Below, one piece after another: positions 33,033 through 44,684 of a DNA stretch of 64,000 nucleotides. The stretch's first letter is position 1, and every line of letters begins with the position of its first letter. The translations under genes and the position numbers were made by a program. Under the pieces are notes generated by a model that was not told the DNA's origin, did not search any database, and saw only the letters and a list, made by a program, of their open reading frames with translations. The stretch lies in contig NC_030808.1 of NCBI RefSeq assembly GCF_001704415.2, positions 135,609,089-135,673,088 of the forward strand, given 5' to 3'. Origin of the DNA: Capra hircus (taxonomy: Eukaryota > Chordata > Mammalia > Artiodactyla > Bovidae).

Positions 33033-33820
33033 TTTTGTCCTTAAGCAATATATTTTTAAGTGACATTTTAAGCATAATTGATACACAGTGTCCTTGGCAC
33101 AAGGACTAGTTAGAAAACTCAGTAAAATAATGAAGAAAATTTGTCATTTTTTGCTAACAGTTCTTTGGAAGATCATTTAAATGAGTGCAATTGTTTAGAA
33201 ACAGAAATGTATGAGGCCCATTCAGCTTGATAAATTCCTGTTTTGAGTGGAATTGGTGGAAAGGTGAGAGAGAGATTCGATTTTTTTGTGTTTGGCATGG
33301 ATAATTAGAGATAATTATTGAAGGACAATAAAAGTTTGTATACTTTAAAAACAAAGAAACAAGTCAGCAGCCATCAAAAAAAATAGAATAGAAATCATAA
33401 AAGAAACTGAGAAAAATAAGACCTAAATTTATATGAATAAATGTAACCAAAGTCTCTTATTAGGTGACAGAGATGTTCACCTAAAATAGAATATAGCTGA
33501 TATTCTCCATTAACCTAAAACACGACACAAAATATTGGTAAATACAAGGATAGAAGAAAATCAGCAAAACTCAAGTAGAAATATATTTTATTCAAAGCTC
33601 AATTCAGACAAATTGATAACCTTGAAAGTTTTCATCATTTAATGAGGAAGAATGAAGATAAATTATCTGTGAATTCAGCTAAATTTTTTTCCAAAACAAC
33701 AAAATGTAATTAAAGCAAAAAGAGGAAAATAAAAAAGTAAGTAAAATTGTAAATTAGAAAAACAGTCATAGATATATTCAAACGTTAATTTCTTGAAAAA
33801 ATAAAATGTATGCCTTTGAC

Positions 33821-34043
33821 CAACTTCCCAGGTGATGCCAGTGGTAAAGAACCTGCCTGTCAATGCAGGAGACATAAGAGACACAGGTTCGATCCCTGGA
33901 TCAGGAAGATTCCCTGGAGGAGGGCATGGCAACCCACTCTAGTATTCTTGCCTGGAGAATCCCATGGACAGAGGAGGCTGGTGAGCTACAGTCCATAGAG
34001 TTGTAAGGAATCAGACACAACTGAAGCAACTTAGCACACACAC
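33821..34043 (+). mobile_element. Bov-tA SINE with perfect TSD
   Basis: Head 'cttcccaggtgatgccagtg', B-box-like 'ggttcgatccctggatca', and a CA-repeat end. The 11-bp duplication 'atgcctttgac' at 33810-33820 and 34044-34054 is exact. Confidence 0.95.
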
Positions 34044-34320
34044 ATGCCTTTGACAAGTATATTAAAACAATAAAAATTTGGTGTGAGAAAAATATGTAAT
34101 AGATGAGGAAATTTTTAAACATGGCTACACTTTGTACTATATGTTTAGTGTGAAAATTTTAACAAAATTTACAAGTTTCTAGAAAAATACAGGAATCAAA
34201 ATTATATAGCAAAGCAGGTAGAACTGTAAGCATAGGAAGTATTTTTAAACTGTCAAATTTTTAAGTTTTTAAGGTGTGAAAGAATTATCTCCAAAAAAGA
34301 CTTTTTACTGTTTTATAAAT

Positions 34321-34340
34321 AGTAAAAAAAAAAAAAAAGT
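34321..34340. repeat. Poly(A) run
   Basis: Fifteen consecutive A residues within the degraded L1. Possibly the tail of an unrecognised insertion. Confidence 0.6.
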
Positions 34341-34972
34341 TTAATGAATATCTTACATGCTGTATAAAGTTGCCCAGATCACAGAAAACACCTAAAGACT
34401 CTCCTTTTATATTACACAGCTCATGAAACCCAGTTACCAAAACCTAACCTGTTACCTTAAAACCACCATCTCAAACTTATAGACCAATATTAATCATAAA
34501 TACAGATATAACCATCTGAAACAAAGTTCTATCAAGATCAAATGAAGGTTATTCAAAGAATGCACAGATGAATTGCTCTTAGTATCTATTAATATAGACC
34601 ATGAAGTCTTAAGGAGAAGAGTTGAATGACAAGCTCAATAGATTACATAAAAAATATTTGACATTTAATATCTACTCCTTAAAAAAAAACACCTCATACT
34701 TAGATTCAGAAGCATATTTCCTTAACCTAATAGTATTATTACATACAGTCATTTCCATTAAAACCAGGATTAAACAAAGATCCCCACTAACATCATGTTA
34801 GATTTAGTTAACCTTATTCTGGACAGTCAAATTAATACAATACAATACAATAAAATAAAAGTAAGAATAATAAATGTATAAAAATAATACAAAATTATTG
34901 TTCATAGCAATATTATTGTTTTCCTGAAAAATTCTAAACTGTTAGAGCAAATAAGAGATATTCGTAAAGGGT

Positions 34973-35925
34973 ATGAACTGGACATGGAACAAGAGACTGG
35001 TTCCAAATAAGAAAAGGAGTACGTCAAAGCTGTATATTGTCACCCTGCTTATTTAACTTATATGCAGAGTACATCATGAGAAACACCGTGCTGGAGGAAG
35101 CACAAGATGGAATCAAGATTGCTCGGAGAAATATCAATAATCTCAGATATGCAGATGACACCACCCTTATGGCAGAAAGTGAAGAAGAACTAAAGAGCCT
35201 CTTGATGAAAGTGAAAGAGGAGAGTGAATAAGCTGGCTTAAAGTTCAACATTCAGAAAACAAAGATCATGGCATCCGGTCCCATCACTTCATGGGAAATA
35301 GAGGGGGAAACAGTGGGAACAGTGGCTAACTTTATTTTTCTGGGCTCCAAAATCACTGCAGATGGTGATTGCAGCCATGAAATTAAAAGATGCTTACTCC
35401 TTGGAAGGAAAGTTATGACCAACCTAGAGAGCATATTCAAAAGCAGAGACATTACTTTGCCGACTAAGGTCCGTCTAGTCAAGGCTATGGCTTTTCCAGT
35501 GGTCATGTATGGATGTGAGAGTTAGACTATAAAGAAAGCTGAGCACCGAAGAATTGATGCTTTTGAACTGTGGTGTTGGAGAAGACTCTTGAGAGTCCTT
35601 TGGAATGCAAGGAGATCCAACCAGTCCATCCTAAAGGAGATCAGTCCTGGGTGTTCATTGGAAGGACTAATGTTGAAGCTGAAACTCCAATACTTTGGCC
35701 ACCTGATGCGAAGAACTGACTCATTGCAAAAGACCCTGATGCTGGGAAAGATTGAGGGCAGGAGGAGAAGGGGATGACAGAGGATGAGATGGTTGGATGG
35801 CATCACTGACTCGATGGACATGGGTTTGGGTGGACTCCAGGAGTTGGTGATGGACAGGGAGGCCTGGTGTGTTGTGGTCCATGGAGTCTCAAAGAGTCGG
35901 ACACGACTGACTGACTGACATGAAC
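34973..35925 (+). mobile_element. BovB RT C-terminal part and 3' end
   Basis: Sense copy starting in RT ('gaactggacatggaac'). Frame 35037-35231 reads 'CLFNLYAEYIMRNT' and 'NNLRYADDTTLMAESEEE' with the catalytic YADD intact, ending at a stop. A second frame gives 'SKITADGDCSHEIKRC' and 'VVMYGCES'. The 3' end has become 'gactgactgactgac' instead of the usual GAACT units. Confidence 0.9.
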
Positions 35926-35936
35926 TCTTCATAGAT

Positions 35937-36788
35937 TAAGTGACTGTAAGTGCATGGGTTTATTTCTGGTTCTCTGTCCTGTTCTACTGATCTATGTGTC
36001 TGTTATTGTGCCAGTGCCATAGTCTGAAATCAGAGGGCCTGACCTCTCTATTTCTTCTCTTCTTTCTCAGCTATTCAGGGTCTTTTGTGTTTCCATACAA
36101 AGTTAAAATTTTTTTTGCTCTAGTTCTGTGAAAAATGCCATTGGTATTTTGATAGGGATTGCACTGAACCTGTAGATTGCCTTGGGTAGGATGGTCATTT
36201 TAACAATATTGATTCTTCCAGTCCAAGAATATGGTATATTTTTCCAACTGTTTGTGTCTTCAATATCTTTCATTGTCTTATAGTTTGTGGAATACATGTT
36301 TTTTGCCTCCTTAAGTAGATTTACTCCTAGGCATTTTATTCTTTTGGATGTGATGGTAAGTGGCATTGGTTCCTTAATTTCTTTTTCTGATCGTTGTTAG
36401 TATATGGAAATACAACAAATTTCTGTATAATTTTGTTTCCTGCAACTTTACCGAACTCACTGATGAGCTCTAGTAGATTTCTGGTAGCATCTTTAGGTTT
36501 TCCTATGTATACAGTACTATGTCATCTGCAAATGGTGACGATTTTAGTTCTTCCTTTTCACTTTGGATTCCTTTTATTTCTTTTTCTTCTCTGACTGTTG
36601 TGGCTAAAACTTCTAAGACTCTATTGAATAAAAGCGAGGAAAGTGGACATCCCTATCTTGTTCCTGATCTTAGAGGAAATACTTTAAGCTTTTCACCGCT
36701 GAGCATGATGTTAGCTGTAGGTTTGTCATATATAGCCTTTATTATGTTGAGATATGTTCCCTCTTGGCCCACTTTTGGTGTCTTTTAA
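35937..36788 (-). mobile_element. L1 ORF2 fragment, antisense
   Basis: Minus-strand frame 36366-36103 gives typical L1 ORF2: 'KCLGVNLLKEAKNMYSTNY', 'SWTGRINIVKMTILPKAIY' and 'RFSAIPIKIPMAFFTELEQ'. Stops occur in the flanks. Lies immediately after the BovB 3' end, so the BovB may have inserted into it. Confidence 0.85.
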
Positions 36789-36811
36789 AAATAATTTATT
36801 TCCTGGAACCA

Positions 36812-36925
36812 ACAGATTTGCTCAACTCAGGGTTGCCACAAACCTTAAATTTGTAAAAAATATAAAAAAAAGAAAAAAAAACCCAAAAATATGTGAAACA
36901 CAATAAAATGAGGTATACTTATAAA
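36812..36925. mobile_element. Tigger-like (mariner-group) DNA transposon end
   Basis: 'cagggttgccacaaacctta' followed by 'aatttgtaaaaaa' and 'acaataaaatgaggtatact' matches the terminal part of Tigger1-type elements. Small indels in the A-rich centre. Confidence 0.65.
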
Positions 36926-37067
36926 TAAACAGGCATACTACAACTCCATTAGAAATTTATGCTAATTAAATTTCATGAAGTAGTTTAAAATGCTATTTGA
37001 GTTTTGAACCAATTGTTGATTTTTCTCCATAAATGCAATACTAAAAAATAAAATAAATTTATTTTAG

Positions 37068-37220
37068 TATGCTCCACTGGAATGTAAGTACCACTAACAT
37101 AACATATGTGTTTTGGTTTGTTCATTGGCATGTTTCCAACATCTAGAACAGTTCCTGTAAATAGCAAGTACTTGATAAATTGAAGAAAAAATGAGTGACA
37201 GACTGAATGAATGAAGATGC
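37068..37220 (+). mobile_element. L2 3' end
   Basis: 'aatgtaagtaccactaacat', 'aacatctagaacagttcctg' and 'aagtacttgataaattgaag' with a terminal 'gaatgaatga' follow the L2 3' consensus order. Confidence 0.6.
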
Positions 37221-37224
37221 ATGT

Positions 37225-37567
37225 GTCTTGCTGAGCCTGAGTTTGTTTCAAAAAAGATAGGAGGGGTCTACCATTTGTTAAAAGGCCCTAAATCAAAACA
37301 TAAACACTGATTGATTATGTTCTATCTAGATGGTGATGGACCTTGCTTGTGATGTAGAAAGATGGGAGTTTTTTGGACCTGGAAAGACCAGTGTATAAAC
37401 AGTGTCACCAGCAGTTGTGTGTTACTGCTGTGGACTCTTGGGTTAAAAGGAGGCATTTTGGAATATGTTGCAACAACTATATAACCTTCTGCCCCTGTAT
37501 CACCTGGTTGTGCCCTCATATCCTGTGACTTCAGATGATATTTTGTCCTCTTGGCTAATTAAATCAG
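37225..37567. other. Unassigned DNA
   Basis: Nothing recognised between the L2 fragment and the BovB. Confidence 0.4.
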
Positions 37568-39604
37568 GTAAATCAAATCCCTTATGATTATACAGTGGAG
37601 GTGAGAAATAGATTTAAGGGACTAGATCTGATAGATAGAGTGCCTGATGAACTATGGATGGAGGTTCGTGACATGGTACAGGAGACAGGGATCAAGACCA
37701 TCCCCATGGAAAAGAAATGCAAAAAAGCAAAATGGCTGTCTGGGGAGGCCTTACAATTAGCTGTGAAAAGAAGAGAAGTGAAAAGCAAAGGAGAAAAGGA
37801 AAGATATAGGCATCTGAATCCAGAGTTCCAAAGAATAGCAAGGAGAGATAAGAAAGCCTTCTTCAGCAATCAATGCAAAGGAACAGAGGAAAACAACAGA
37901 ATGGTAAAGACTAGAGATCTCTTCAAGAAAATTAGAGATACCAAGGGAACATTTCATGCAAAGATGGGCTCTATAAAGGACAGAAATGGTATGGACCTAA
38001 CGGAAGCAGAAGATATTAAGAAGAAGTGGCAAGAATACACAGAAGAACTGTACAAAAAAGATCTTTATGACCAAGATAATCACGATAGTGTGATCACTCA
38101 CCTAGAGCTAGACATCCTGGAATGTGAAGTCAAGTGGGCCTTAGAAACCATCAGTACAAACAAAGCTAGTGGAGGTGATGGAATTCCAGTAAAGCGATTT
38201 CAAATCATGAAAGATGATGCTGTGAAAGTGCTGCACTCTATATGCCAGCAAATTTGGAAAACTCAGCAGTGGCCATAGGACTGGAAAAGGTCAGTTTTCA
38301 TTTCAATCGCAAAGAAAGGCAATGCCAAAGAATGCTGAAACTACTGCACAATTGCACTCATCTCACATGCTAGTAAAGTAATGCTCAAAATTCTCCAAGC
38401 CAGGCTTCAGCAATACGTGAACTGTGAACTTCCAGATGCTCAAGCTGGTTTTAGAAAAGGCAGAGGAACCAGAGATCAAATTGCCAACATCCGCTGGATC
38501 ATGGAAAAAGCAAGAGAGTTCCAGAAAAACATCTATTTCTGCTTTATTGACTATGCCAAAGCCTTTGACTGTGTGGATCACAATAAACTGTGGGAAATTC
38601 TGGAAGAGATGGGAATACCAGACCACCTGAGCTGCCTCTTAAGAAACCTGTATACAGGTCAGGAAGCGACAGTTAGAACTGGACATGGAACAACAGACTG
38701 GTTTTAAATAGGAAAAGGAGTACGTCAAGGCTGTATATTGCCACCCTGCTTACTTACTTACTTAACTTATATGCAGAGTACATCATGAGAAACGCTGGGC
38801 TGGAAGAAGCACAAGCTGGAATCAAGATTGCTGGGAGAAATATCAATAACCTCAGACATGCAGATGACACCATCCTTATGGCAGAAAGTGAAGAGGAACT
38901 AAAACGCCTCTTGATGAAAGTGAAAGTGGAGAGTGAAAAAGTTTGCTTAAAGCTCAACATTCAGAAAACAAAGATCATGGCATCCAGTCCCATCACTTCA
39001 TGGCAAATAGGTGGGGAAACAGTGTCAGACTTTATTCTGAGGGGCTCCAAAATCACTGCAGATGGTGACTGCAGCCATGAAATTAAAAGACGCTTACTCC
39101 TTGGAAGGAAAGTTATGACCAACCTAGACAGCATATTCAAAAGCAGAGACATTACTTTGCCAACAAAGGTCCGTCTAGTCAAGGCTATGGTTTTTCCAGT
39201 AGTCATGTATGGATGTGAGAGTTGGACTGTGAAGAAGGCTGAGTGCCGAAGAATTGATGCTTTTGAACTGCGGTGTTGGAGAAGACTCTTGAGAGTCCCT
39301 TGGACTGTAAGGAGATCCAACCAGTCTATTATAAAGGAGATTAGTCCCGGCTGAAACTCCAGTACTTTGGCCACCTCATGCGAAGAGTTGACTCATGGAA
39401 AAGCGTCATGCTGGGAGGGATTGGGAGCAGCAGGAGAAGGGGATGATAGAGGATGAGATAGCTGGATGGCGTCACCGACTCGATGGACATGAGTCTGAGT
39501 GAACTCTGGGAGTTGGTGATGGACATGGAGGCCTGGAGTGCTGAAATTCATGGTGTTGCAAAGAGTCGGACACAACTGAGCAGCTGAACTGAACTGAACT
39601 GATT
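37568..39604 (+). mobile_element. BovB, 2-kb 5'-truncated copy
   Basis: Begins in the endonuclease-RT linker. Frame 37595-38278 (227 codons) reads 'DLIDRVPDELWMEVRDMV', 'KKAKWLSGEALQLAVKRRE', 'FHAKMGSIKDRNGMDLTEA', and ends at a TAG where other copies have a Gln or Trp-rich 'WPQEWKR'. RT continues at 38381-38707 ('CFIDYAKAFDCVDHNKLWE') to a stop, then 38785-39354 reads 'NNLRHADDTILMAESEEE': the catalytic YADD is HADD. The C-terminus 'VVMYGCESWTVKKAECRR' is near complete. At least three disabling changes. ACTGA 3' end at 39585-39604. Confidence 0.93.
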
Positions 39605-39965
39605 TAAGATAAACTTAGAGAAAGTCTAGGTAAGTGTGTGGTTTGTATTTACATGCTTAAATGTGCACAAGCAAAAGCTCTTCCAACCAATATGCAACTC
39701 AAAAAATCTGGTAAAGATATGTTGTTGAAGCCTAAGGTGACAGCCTCTAAATATAACTATTGCAGCATGATGTATACATATTTGAGAATGAACAGAATAG
39801 CTAGAGAAAGGAGAAGGCTAAATGAAGTTGTTTTAGTGATAAAAATCTCAAGAATCAGAAGAGACATGAAATATGTAGGATTTTTGGACAAATTTCTACT
39901 AATTTTATAATATAGCTTAGCTAGTGAACCTAACAACAGAGTTCAGTGAATCTAGACTCTTGGAG
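39605..39965. other. Unassigned DNA
   Basis: A 90-codon frame at 39638-39910 shows no known domain. No repeat recognised. Confidence 0.4.
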
Positions 39966-40176
39966 TGACTGAGTGGTAGTTTCTCAGCCATGTCTGACTC
40001 TTTGCGACCCCATAGACTATAGCCTGCCAGGCTCCTCTGTGCATGGAATTGTCCAGGCAAGAGTATTGGAGTGGGTTGCCATTTCCTTCTCCAGGGGAGC
40101 TTCCCAACTTAAGAACCGAACACAGGTCTCCTGCACTGCAGGTAGATTCTTTACGATCTGAGCCAACAGGGATGCC
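39966..40176 (-). mobile_element. Bov-tA SINE, antisense
   Basis: Body 'catgtctgactctttgcgac' at the left and tRNA-like head 'acgatctgagccaacaggga' at the right. Moderately diverged; no clear TSD. Confidence 0.87.
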
Positions 40177-40505
40177 TATTATTAAGAGACATTTCTAAGT
40201 ATAAAGACAGGTCAACTGAAAAAGTATCAGCAGATACATGCTTGACTTTTATCTTATAATCAGTAGACAATATATTAGAATATGTAATGAATCCATACAG
40301 TTTTTCCAAAGGAATACCCGAGACAGAAGTAGCAATAAAGTTATAAATGACAATTATCAATCAGATGAAATAATTTAGATGAAGCTTCTCTCTCGAAGAG
40401 ATGTGGACTGGGCAAGTGTTCAGGAAGGAAATACAATGTGCTTTTAACTTTGTATGAAAAATAATCTCAGAAAAAGAGTTACCCCCAATTAAATAAATTT
40501 ATATT
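40177..40505. other. Unassigned A/T-rich DNA
   Basis: No gene or repeat recognised. Confidence 0.4.
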
Positions 40506-41012
40506 AAAAAGAGTTATGAGTAGTAGTTTTGATTTGCATTTCTCTAATAATTAGTGCTATAGAGCATCATTTCACATGCCTCTTGGCCATCCATGTCTTC
40601 TTTGGAGAAGTGTCTATTTAGGTCTTCCTTCCATTTTTTGATGGGGTTATTTGTTTGTTTTTGATATTTAGCTTCATGAGCTGTTTGTATATTTTGGAGA
40701 CTAATCCTCTGTCTATTGCTTCGTTTGCAAATATTTTCTCCCATTCTGTGAGTTGTCTTTTCGTCTTGCTTATGGTTTCCTCTGCTGTGCAAAAGCTTTT
40801 AAGTTTAATTAGGTCCCATTTGTTTATTTTTGCTTTTATTTTCATTACTCAAAAAAGATCTTGCTGTGGCTTATGTCAAAGAGTGTCTTTCCTATGTTTT
40901 CCTCTAAGAGTTTTACAGTGTCCAGTCTTACATTAGGTCTTTAATCTGTTTTGAGTTTATTTTTGTGTATGGTATTAGGTAGTGTTCTAATTTTATTCTT
41001 TTACATGTATTG
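40506..41012 (-). mobile_element. L1 ORF2 3' part, inverted segment
   Basis: Antisense ORF2: the minus-strand frame 40845-40618 reads 'KINKWDLIKLKSFCTAEET' and 'KWEKIFANEAIDRGLVSKI'-like sequence, and 40792-40544 reads 'NPIKKWKEDLNRHFSKEDM'. It abuts at about 41013 a sense L1 3' part, which fits a 5' inversion within one L1 insertion. Confidence 0.8.
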
Positions 41013-41630
41013 GGTCATTTGTAGAGCTATGGATGAACCGAGAGTCTGTCACACAGAGTGAAGTAAGTCAGAAAGAGAAAAACATATATCATATATTAAC
41101 GCATATATGTGGAGTCTAGATGGAGAAGGAAATGGCAACCCATTCCAGTGTTCTTGCCTGGAGAATCCCAGGGATGGAGGAGCCTGGTGGGCTGCCGTCT
41201 ATGGGGACGCACAGAGTCAGACACGACTGACGTGACTTAGCAGCAGCAGCAGTGGAGTCTAGAAAAATGACAGAGATGCGCCTATTTCCAGAGCAGGAAC
41301 AGAAACACAGACATACTGAGCGGACATTTGGACATGGGGTGGGGGGCAGGGAAGGGAAAGGTGGGAGGAATTGAGAGATTAGGATTGACATACATGCACT
41401 GCCATGTAAAGCAGAAAGTTAGTGGGAAGCTGCTGTAGAGCACAGGGAGCTCTAGCTCAGGGCTCCATGATGACCTAGACGGGTGGGATGGGAGGAGGGC
41501 AGCAGGGAGACCCAAGAGGGAGGGGATGACCCAAGAGGGAGGGGATGAATGTGGACTTTTAGCTGATACATTTTGTTGTACAGTGGAAACTAAAACAACA
41601 CTGTAAAGCAATTATACTCCAATAAAGAAC
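41013..41630 (+). mobile_element. L1 ORF2 end and 3'UTR
   Basis: Starts at 'attgggtcatttgtagagct' (ORF2 C-terminus) and runs through 'cagagtgaagtaagtcagaa', 'gcatatatgtggagtct' and the 3'UTR 'ggaagctgctgtagagcaca' to 'caattatactccaataaaga'. Split by the BOV-A monomer at 41121-41251. Confidence 0.85.
41121..41251 (+). mobile_element. BOV-A monomer SINE with perfect TSD
   Basis: A single Bov-A unit ending in (CAG)n. The exact 12-bp duplication 'gtggagtctaga' occurs at 41109-41120 and 41252-41263 in the host L1 3'UTR. Confidence 0.95.
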
Positions 41631-41634
41631 ACTA

Positions 41635-42212
41635 GGAAGGGGGTTTATATTGATGGTAAGCTTGTCAGTGATACTTTCTGAAAGTGAACATACAGTTTAG
41701 CATAACTGTAAACTCTCTGGTGACATTATTTAAGATTTTTAAAATCTTTTGAAGTCATATAAATCTAGCATTTGTAGATATCAGTTGTATGAAACTGAGG
41801 CCTGAAAAGTCTAGAAAAATGGAACTAGTAAAGAAATTTGTAAGCTGAGCTTGGTTTACATGAATTGAAGTAAGGGGGTCCTAAGATTAGGTATAAATTT
41901 TTTATGCAGCCATGTACATTTTTCTGGGAAAAGGTTATATAGTGGGGTTGGCAAACATTTTCTATAGAGGTCTAGACAGTAAATTTTTGAACTTTGTGGA
42001 CCAAATGGTCTCTGCTGCAAACAAGTCAACCCAGCCCATATAGTGTGAAAGTAGCAATAGCTGATATACAAAAGAATGGGCATGACTGTCATTCAATAAA
42101 ACTTCATCTGCTATCATAGGAGGAGGATTGAACTTGGCCCAAGAGCCATCCATGGTATAGTGCAGTGCTAGCCACAAGAAGTCTAAACAACTAGAAAATG
42201 AAATGAAAATGA
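41635..42212. other. Unassigned DNA
   Basis: No recognisable gene. Short open frames only. Confidence 0.4.
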
Positions 42213-42400
42213 AAATGTCCTTTATTGGTACTGTCCAATACGGTAGCCAATCTGTGTTGTCCAATATGGTGGCCACTAAACATAATATGGCTATTGAACA
42301 CTTGAAATGTAGTTAGTACTACGTGGGAGTTGAGTTTTTGATTAATTAAAATTTAAATTTAATTGCCACATATTGGCTTACCATACAGGAAGGTATAGGT
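42213..42400. mobile_element. hAT-like DNA transposon remnant
   Basis: 'ggtactgtccaatacggtag', 'attgaacacttgaaatgtag' and 'aaatttaattgccacatatt' correspond to the same old family as 12450-12762. A partial internal duplication 'gtccaatatggtggccac' follows the first copy of the motif. Confidence 0.5.
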
Positions 42401-43190
42401 CTAGAACTTTCATCACAGAATTAGAGGCAATGTAAATAAGCCACAGGCTCCCAGAGAAGAGGACCTCATCCTGCAAAGAGAGGTGTTGCACACAGAGAGA
42501 ACTCCCTAGGGTTTTGCCATCGTGGCTCATGCAGTTATTCAAACCTTACCTTGGATGAGGTCTTGATGGGTTAGTGTCAGGAACCGAGGAGGTGGTCTGG
42601 TTTTACGACAAATGCTCTGGCACTTGGATCACTACAGGGGATAGACTCTCTTCTCCCAATTTACCTGCCTGAGATAGTTCATAAGCATGACACTAATGGT
42701 CACCCACTTCCCTAGTGGTTCCTTGGTTAGAGGAACATGCTGGTACAATGTGACCAATTAGCCGAAAGGACAGGAAGAAGACTGAACCTAGATGCTTGAT
42801 AAAGGCTATAATTGAAGGGTTTTAAGGTTACTTCCTCCCCCTCCCCCATCTTTAGACAGTATTGAAACACACCAGAATCTGAATATTTAATTCTGGGGCC
42901 CAAAGCATTTCTCGAACAGGCTGCTGACCATGGGCTGGAAGGACCTTGCTCTAGCCCTGCTGCATCTGCCCGCCTCTAGGGAGTGTCCAAGTTACGATGG
43001 AGATCTCTGGTCTCTGGGCCTCACTGTTGGTATCTTTTGCCACATATTCCAAGTCTTTCATCGTTTCCTGTTTGCTGAATGTGGTAACCATCCTCCAGAG
43101 CTGGTGGGAATAGATGTATTGATTCACATTTTGTACCTGGATTCCAAGAAGCTCTCTCTTGTCAGCTTTTGGCACGGCTACAGTGGGAGT
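42401..43190. other. Unassigned DNA
   Basis: No gene recognised. The 108-codon frame 42930-43256 runs into the MER20-like fragment and is probably not coding. The block 42560-42900 has an LTR-like look, but no defined ends were found. Confidence 0.35.
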
Positions 43191-43258
43191 CACACAGAGA
43201 TGTCTCCAGATATTCAGCATCTCCCTTGGACAGAATTACTCCTAGTGAATCTCTAACC
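43191..43258 (-). mobile_element. MER20-like fragment, antisense
   Basis: 'agatgtctccagatattcag' and 'aattactcctagtgaatctc' resemble the antisense MER20 (hAT-Charlie) core. Short. Confidence 0.4.
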
Positions 43259-44421
43259 TAGGCTGGATCTGTGGCATCCTCAAACCTCTAAAATATGAGA
43301 TGATTCAGTGGAGAAACCATTTTCCTCTTATACACTGCCTTCCTAATACAAAAAATGGCTATTTCAGTAGCAAATTGGATACCTCAGCCCCGTCTAAAGA
43401 TTGACTTATCTAGGCAGATCAATTCAAAGGCCTCAGCCACAAGTTTCAGTATGTATTTGTGACACAAACTGACTTCTAGTCTGGGCTCTCTATTCTTCAG
43501 ACTTCCCTACCCTCCATCACCAGAATTCCCCTGACAAGTATTAATAAGATTCCTTCCTCTGGTTCTTGAGATTTAATTAGGTTTGTCCCCAGGGAAATGC
43601 GTGCATCACGGAACCTAGGGGGCCATGCTTCTGGGGAAACCAGAAGAGAAAGAAATGATAATCAGTATGGGTCCCTGGGGGGCTCTGTGGATATGCAGCT
43701 TGCAGTCTATAAATGGTACTGATAGCAGCTAAGGGAAGATTCCACATGCCTTCTGCTCCCAGGGGGTTCTAACAGATGAAGAAAGGCAATATTTTGACTG
43801 TTCAATCCACACTGCAGTCTGCACTGGATGTTTTGTTGTTGGTTTTAAGAAAGAGAGTCATTTGTCTGGTTTCTCTGCCTCTATTAGAATGTTCCATGAC
43901 AGGAATGTTTCATTAGGATGGTAAATTGCCCCATAAAATATTCAGCACTGGGGGAGACCTAGTAAGTCTGGATCAAATCCATAACCAGGAGTTTTTTATT
44001 CCAGCATTATTTTTTCAGTACTGAGACATTTGATGACAGTCAGTATCCCCAAATAAGGCAACCACCCACAGTAAATGTCAGTATCTTTCTTAGCAAAGTG
44101 TCTTGGTAGCTTGCAGCCTGATTTCTTTTCCTGTGATTGCTTCCATATCTTCGGACTAAGGGACATGGGTACAACTTCTTACCTTTTATCACAGATAAAC
44201 ATAAATCTATGTAAAAGCAGGCAAAAGAGTATTAGGAAACTTCCATGTGTCAACAAGTATCAACTCCTGGCCAGTACTGCTTATCTAATCCCCCACCCAC
44301 TTCCCTCCTTTCTTGCATTGCTGTGAGGTAAATTTCCAAACACTGTATAATGATAACTGCTTTTTAGGGGTCTCTTTTATTCCCCTTGCCTGATATGTTA
44401 CATTGTCTACTTCTCACCTCT
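43259..44421. other. Unassigned DNA
   Basis: About 1.2 kb with no recognised gene or repeat. Confidence 0.4.
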
Positions 44422-44677
44422 GCTGCTGCTGCTAAGTCGCTTCAGTCGTGTCCGACTCTGTGTGAACCCATACACGGCAGCCCACCAAGCTCTCCCATCC
44501 CTGGGATTCTCCAGGCAAGAACACTGGAGTGGGTTGCCATTTCCTTCTCCAATGCATAAAAGTGAAAGTGAAGTCACTCAGTTGTGCCCGACTCCTAGCG
44601 ACCCCACGGACTGCAGCCTACCAGGCTCCTCCATCCGTGGGATTTGCCAGGCAAGAGTACTGACTGGAGTGGGTTGC
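44422..44677 (-). mobile_element. BOV-A2 dimeric SINE, antisense
   Basis: Two Bov-A units in antisense, starting with (CTG)n at the left. A short duplication 'cacctct' occurs at 44415-44421 and 44678-44684. A CTGA duplication ('gagtactgactggagtg') sits in the second unit. Confidence 0.9.
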
Positions 44678-44684
44678 CACCTCT

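Larger units (their letters stand above)
33560..34970 (+). mobile_element. Diverged L1 ORF2 remnant
   Basis: After removing the SINE at 33821-34043, fragments such as 'cttatagaccaatattaatc', 'catgttagatttagttaacc' and 'ttaagtttttaaggtg' follow the order of L1 ORF2 but with many gaps and stops. The extent is approximate and it may begin earlier, near 33345. Confidence 0.45.

Noticed and set aside
32761..33042. Tandem repeat array or CRISPR-like structure from regularly repeated TTCAG units
   Set aside because: The units are the antisense ACTGA end of a BovB element with a perfect target-site duplication; there are no spacers.
26140..39354. Long reverse-transcriptase frames that could be taken for a retron, diversity-generating element or domesticated RT
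   Set aside because: All match BovB body sequence including its 3' ACTGA end, are 5' truncated, and carry frameshifts or stops; no sign of domestication.
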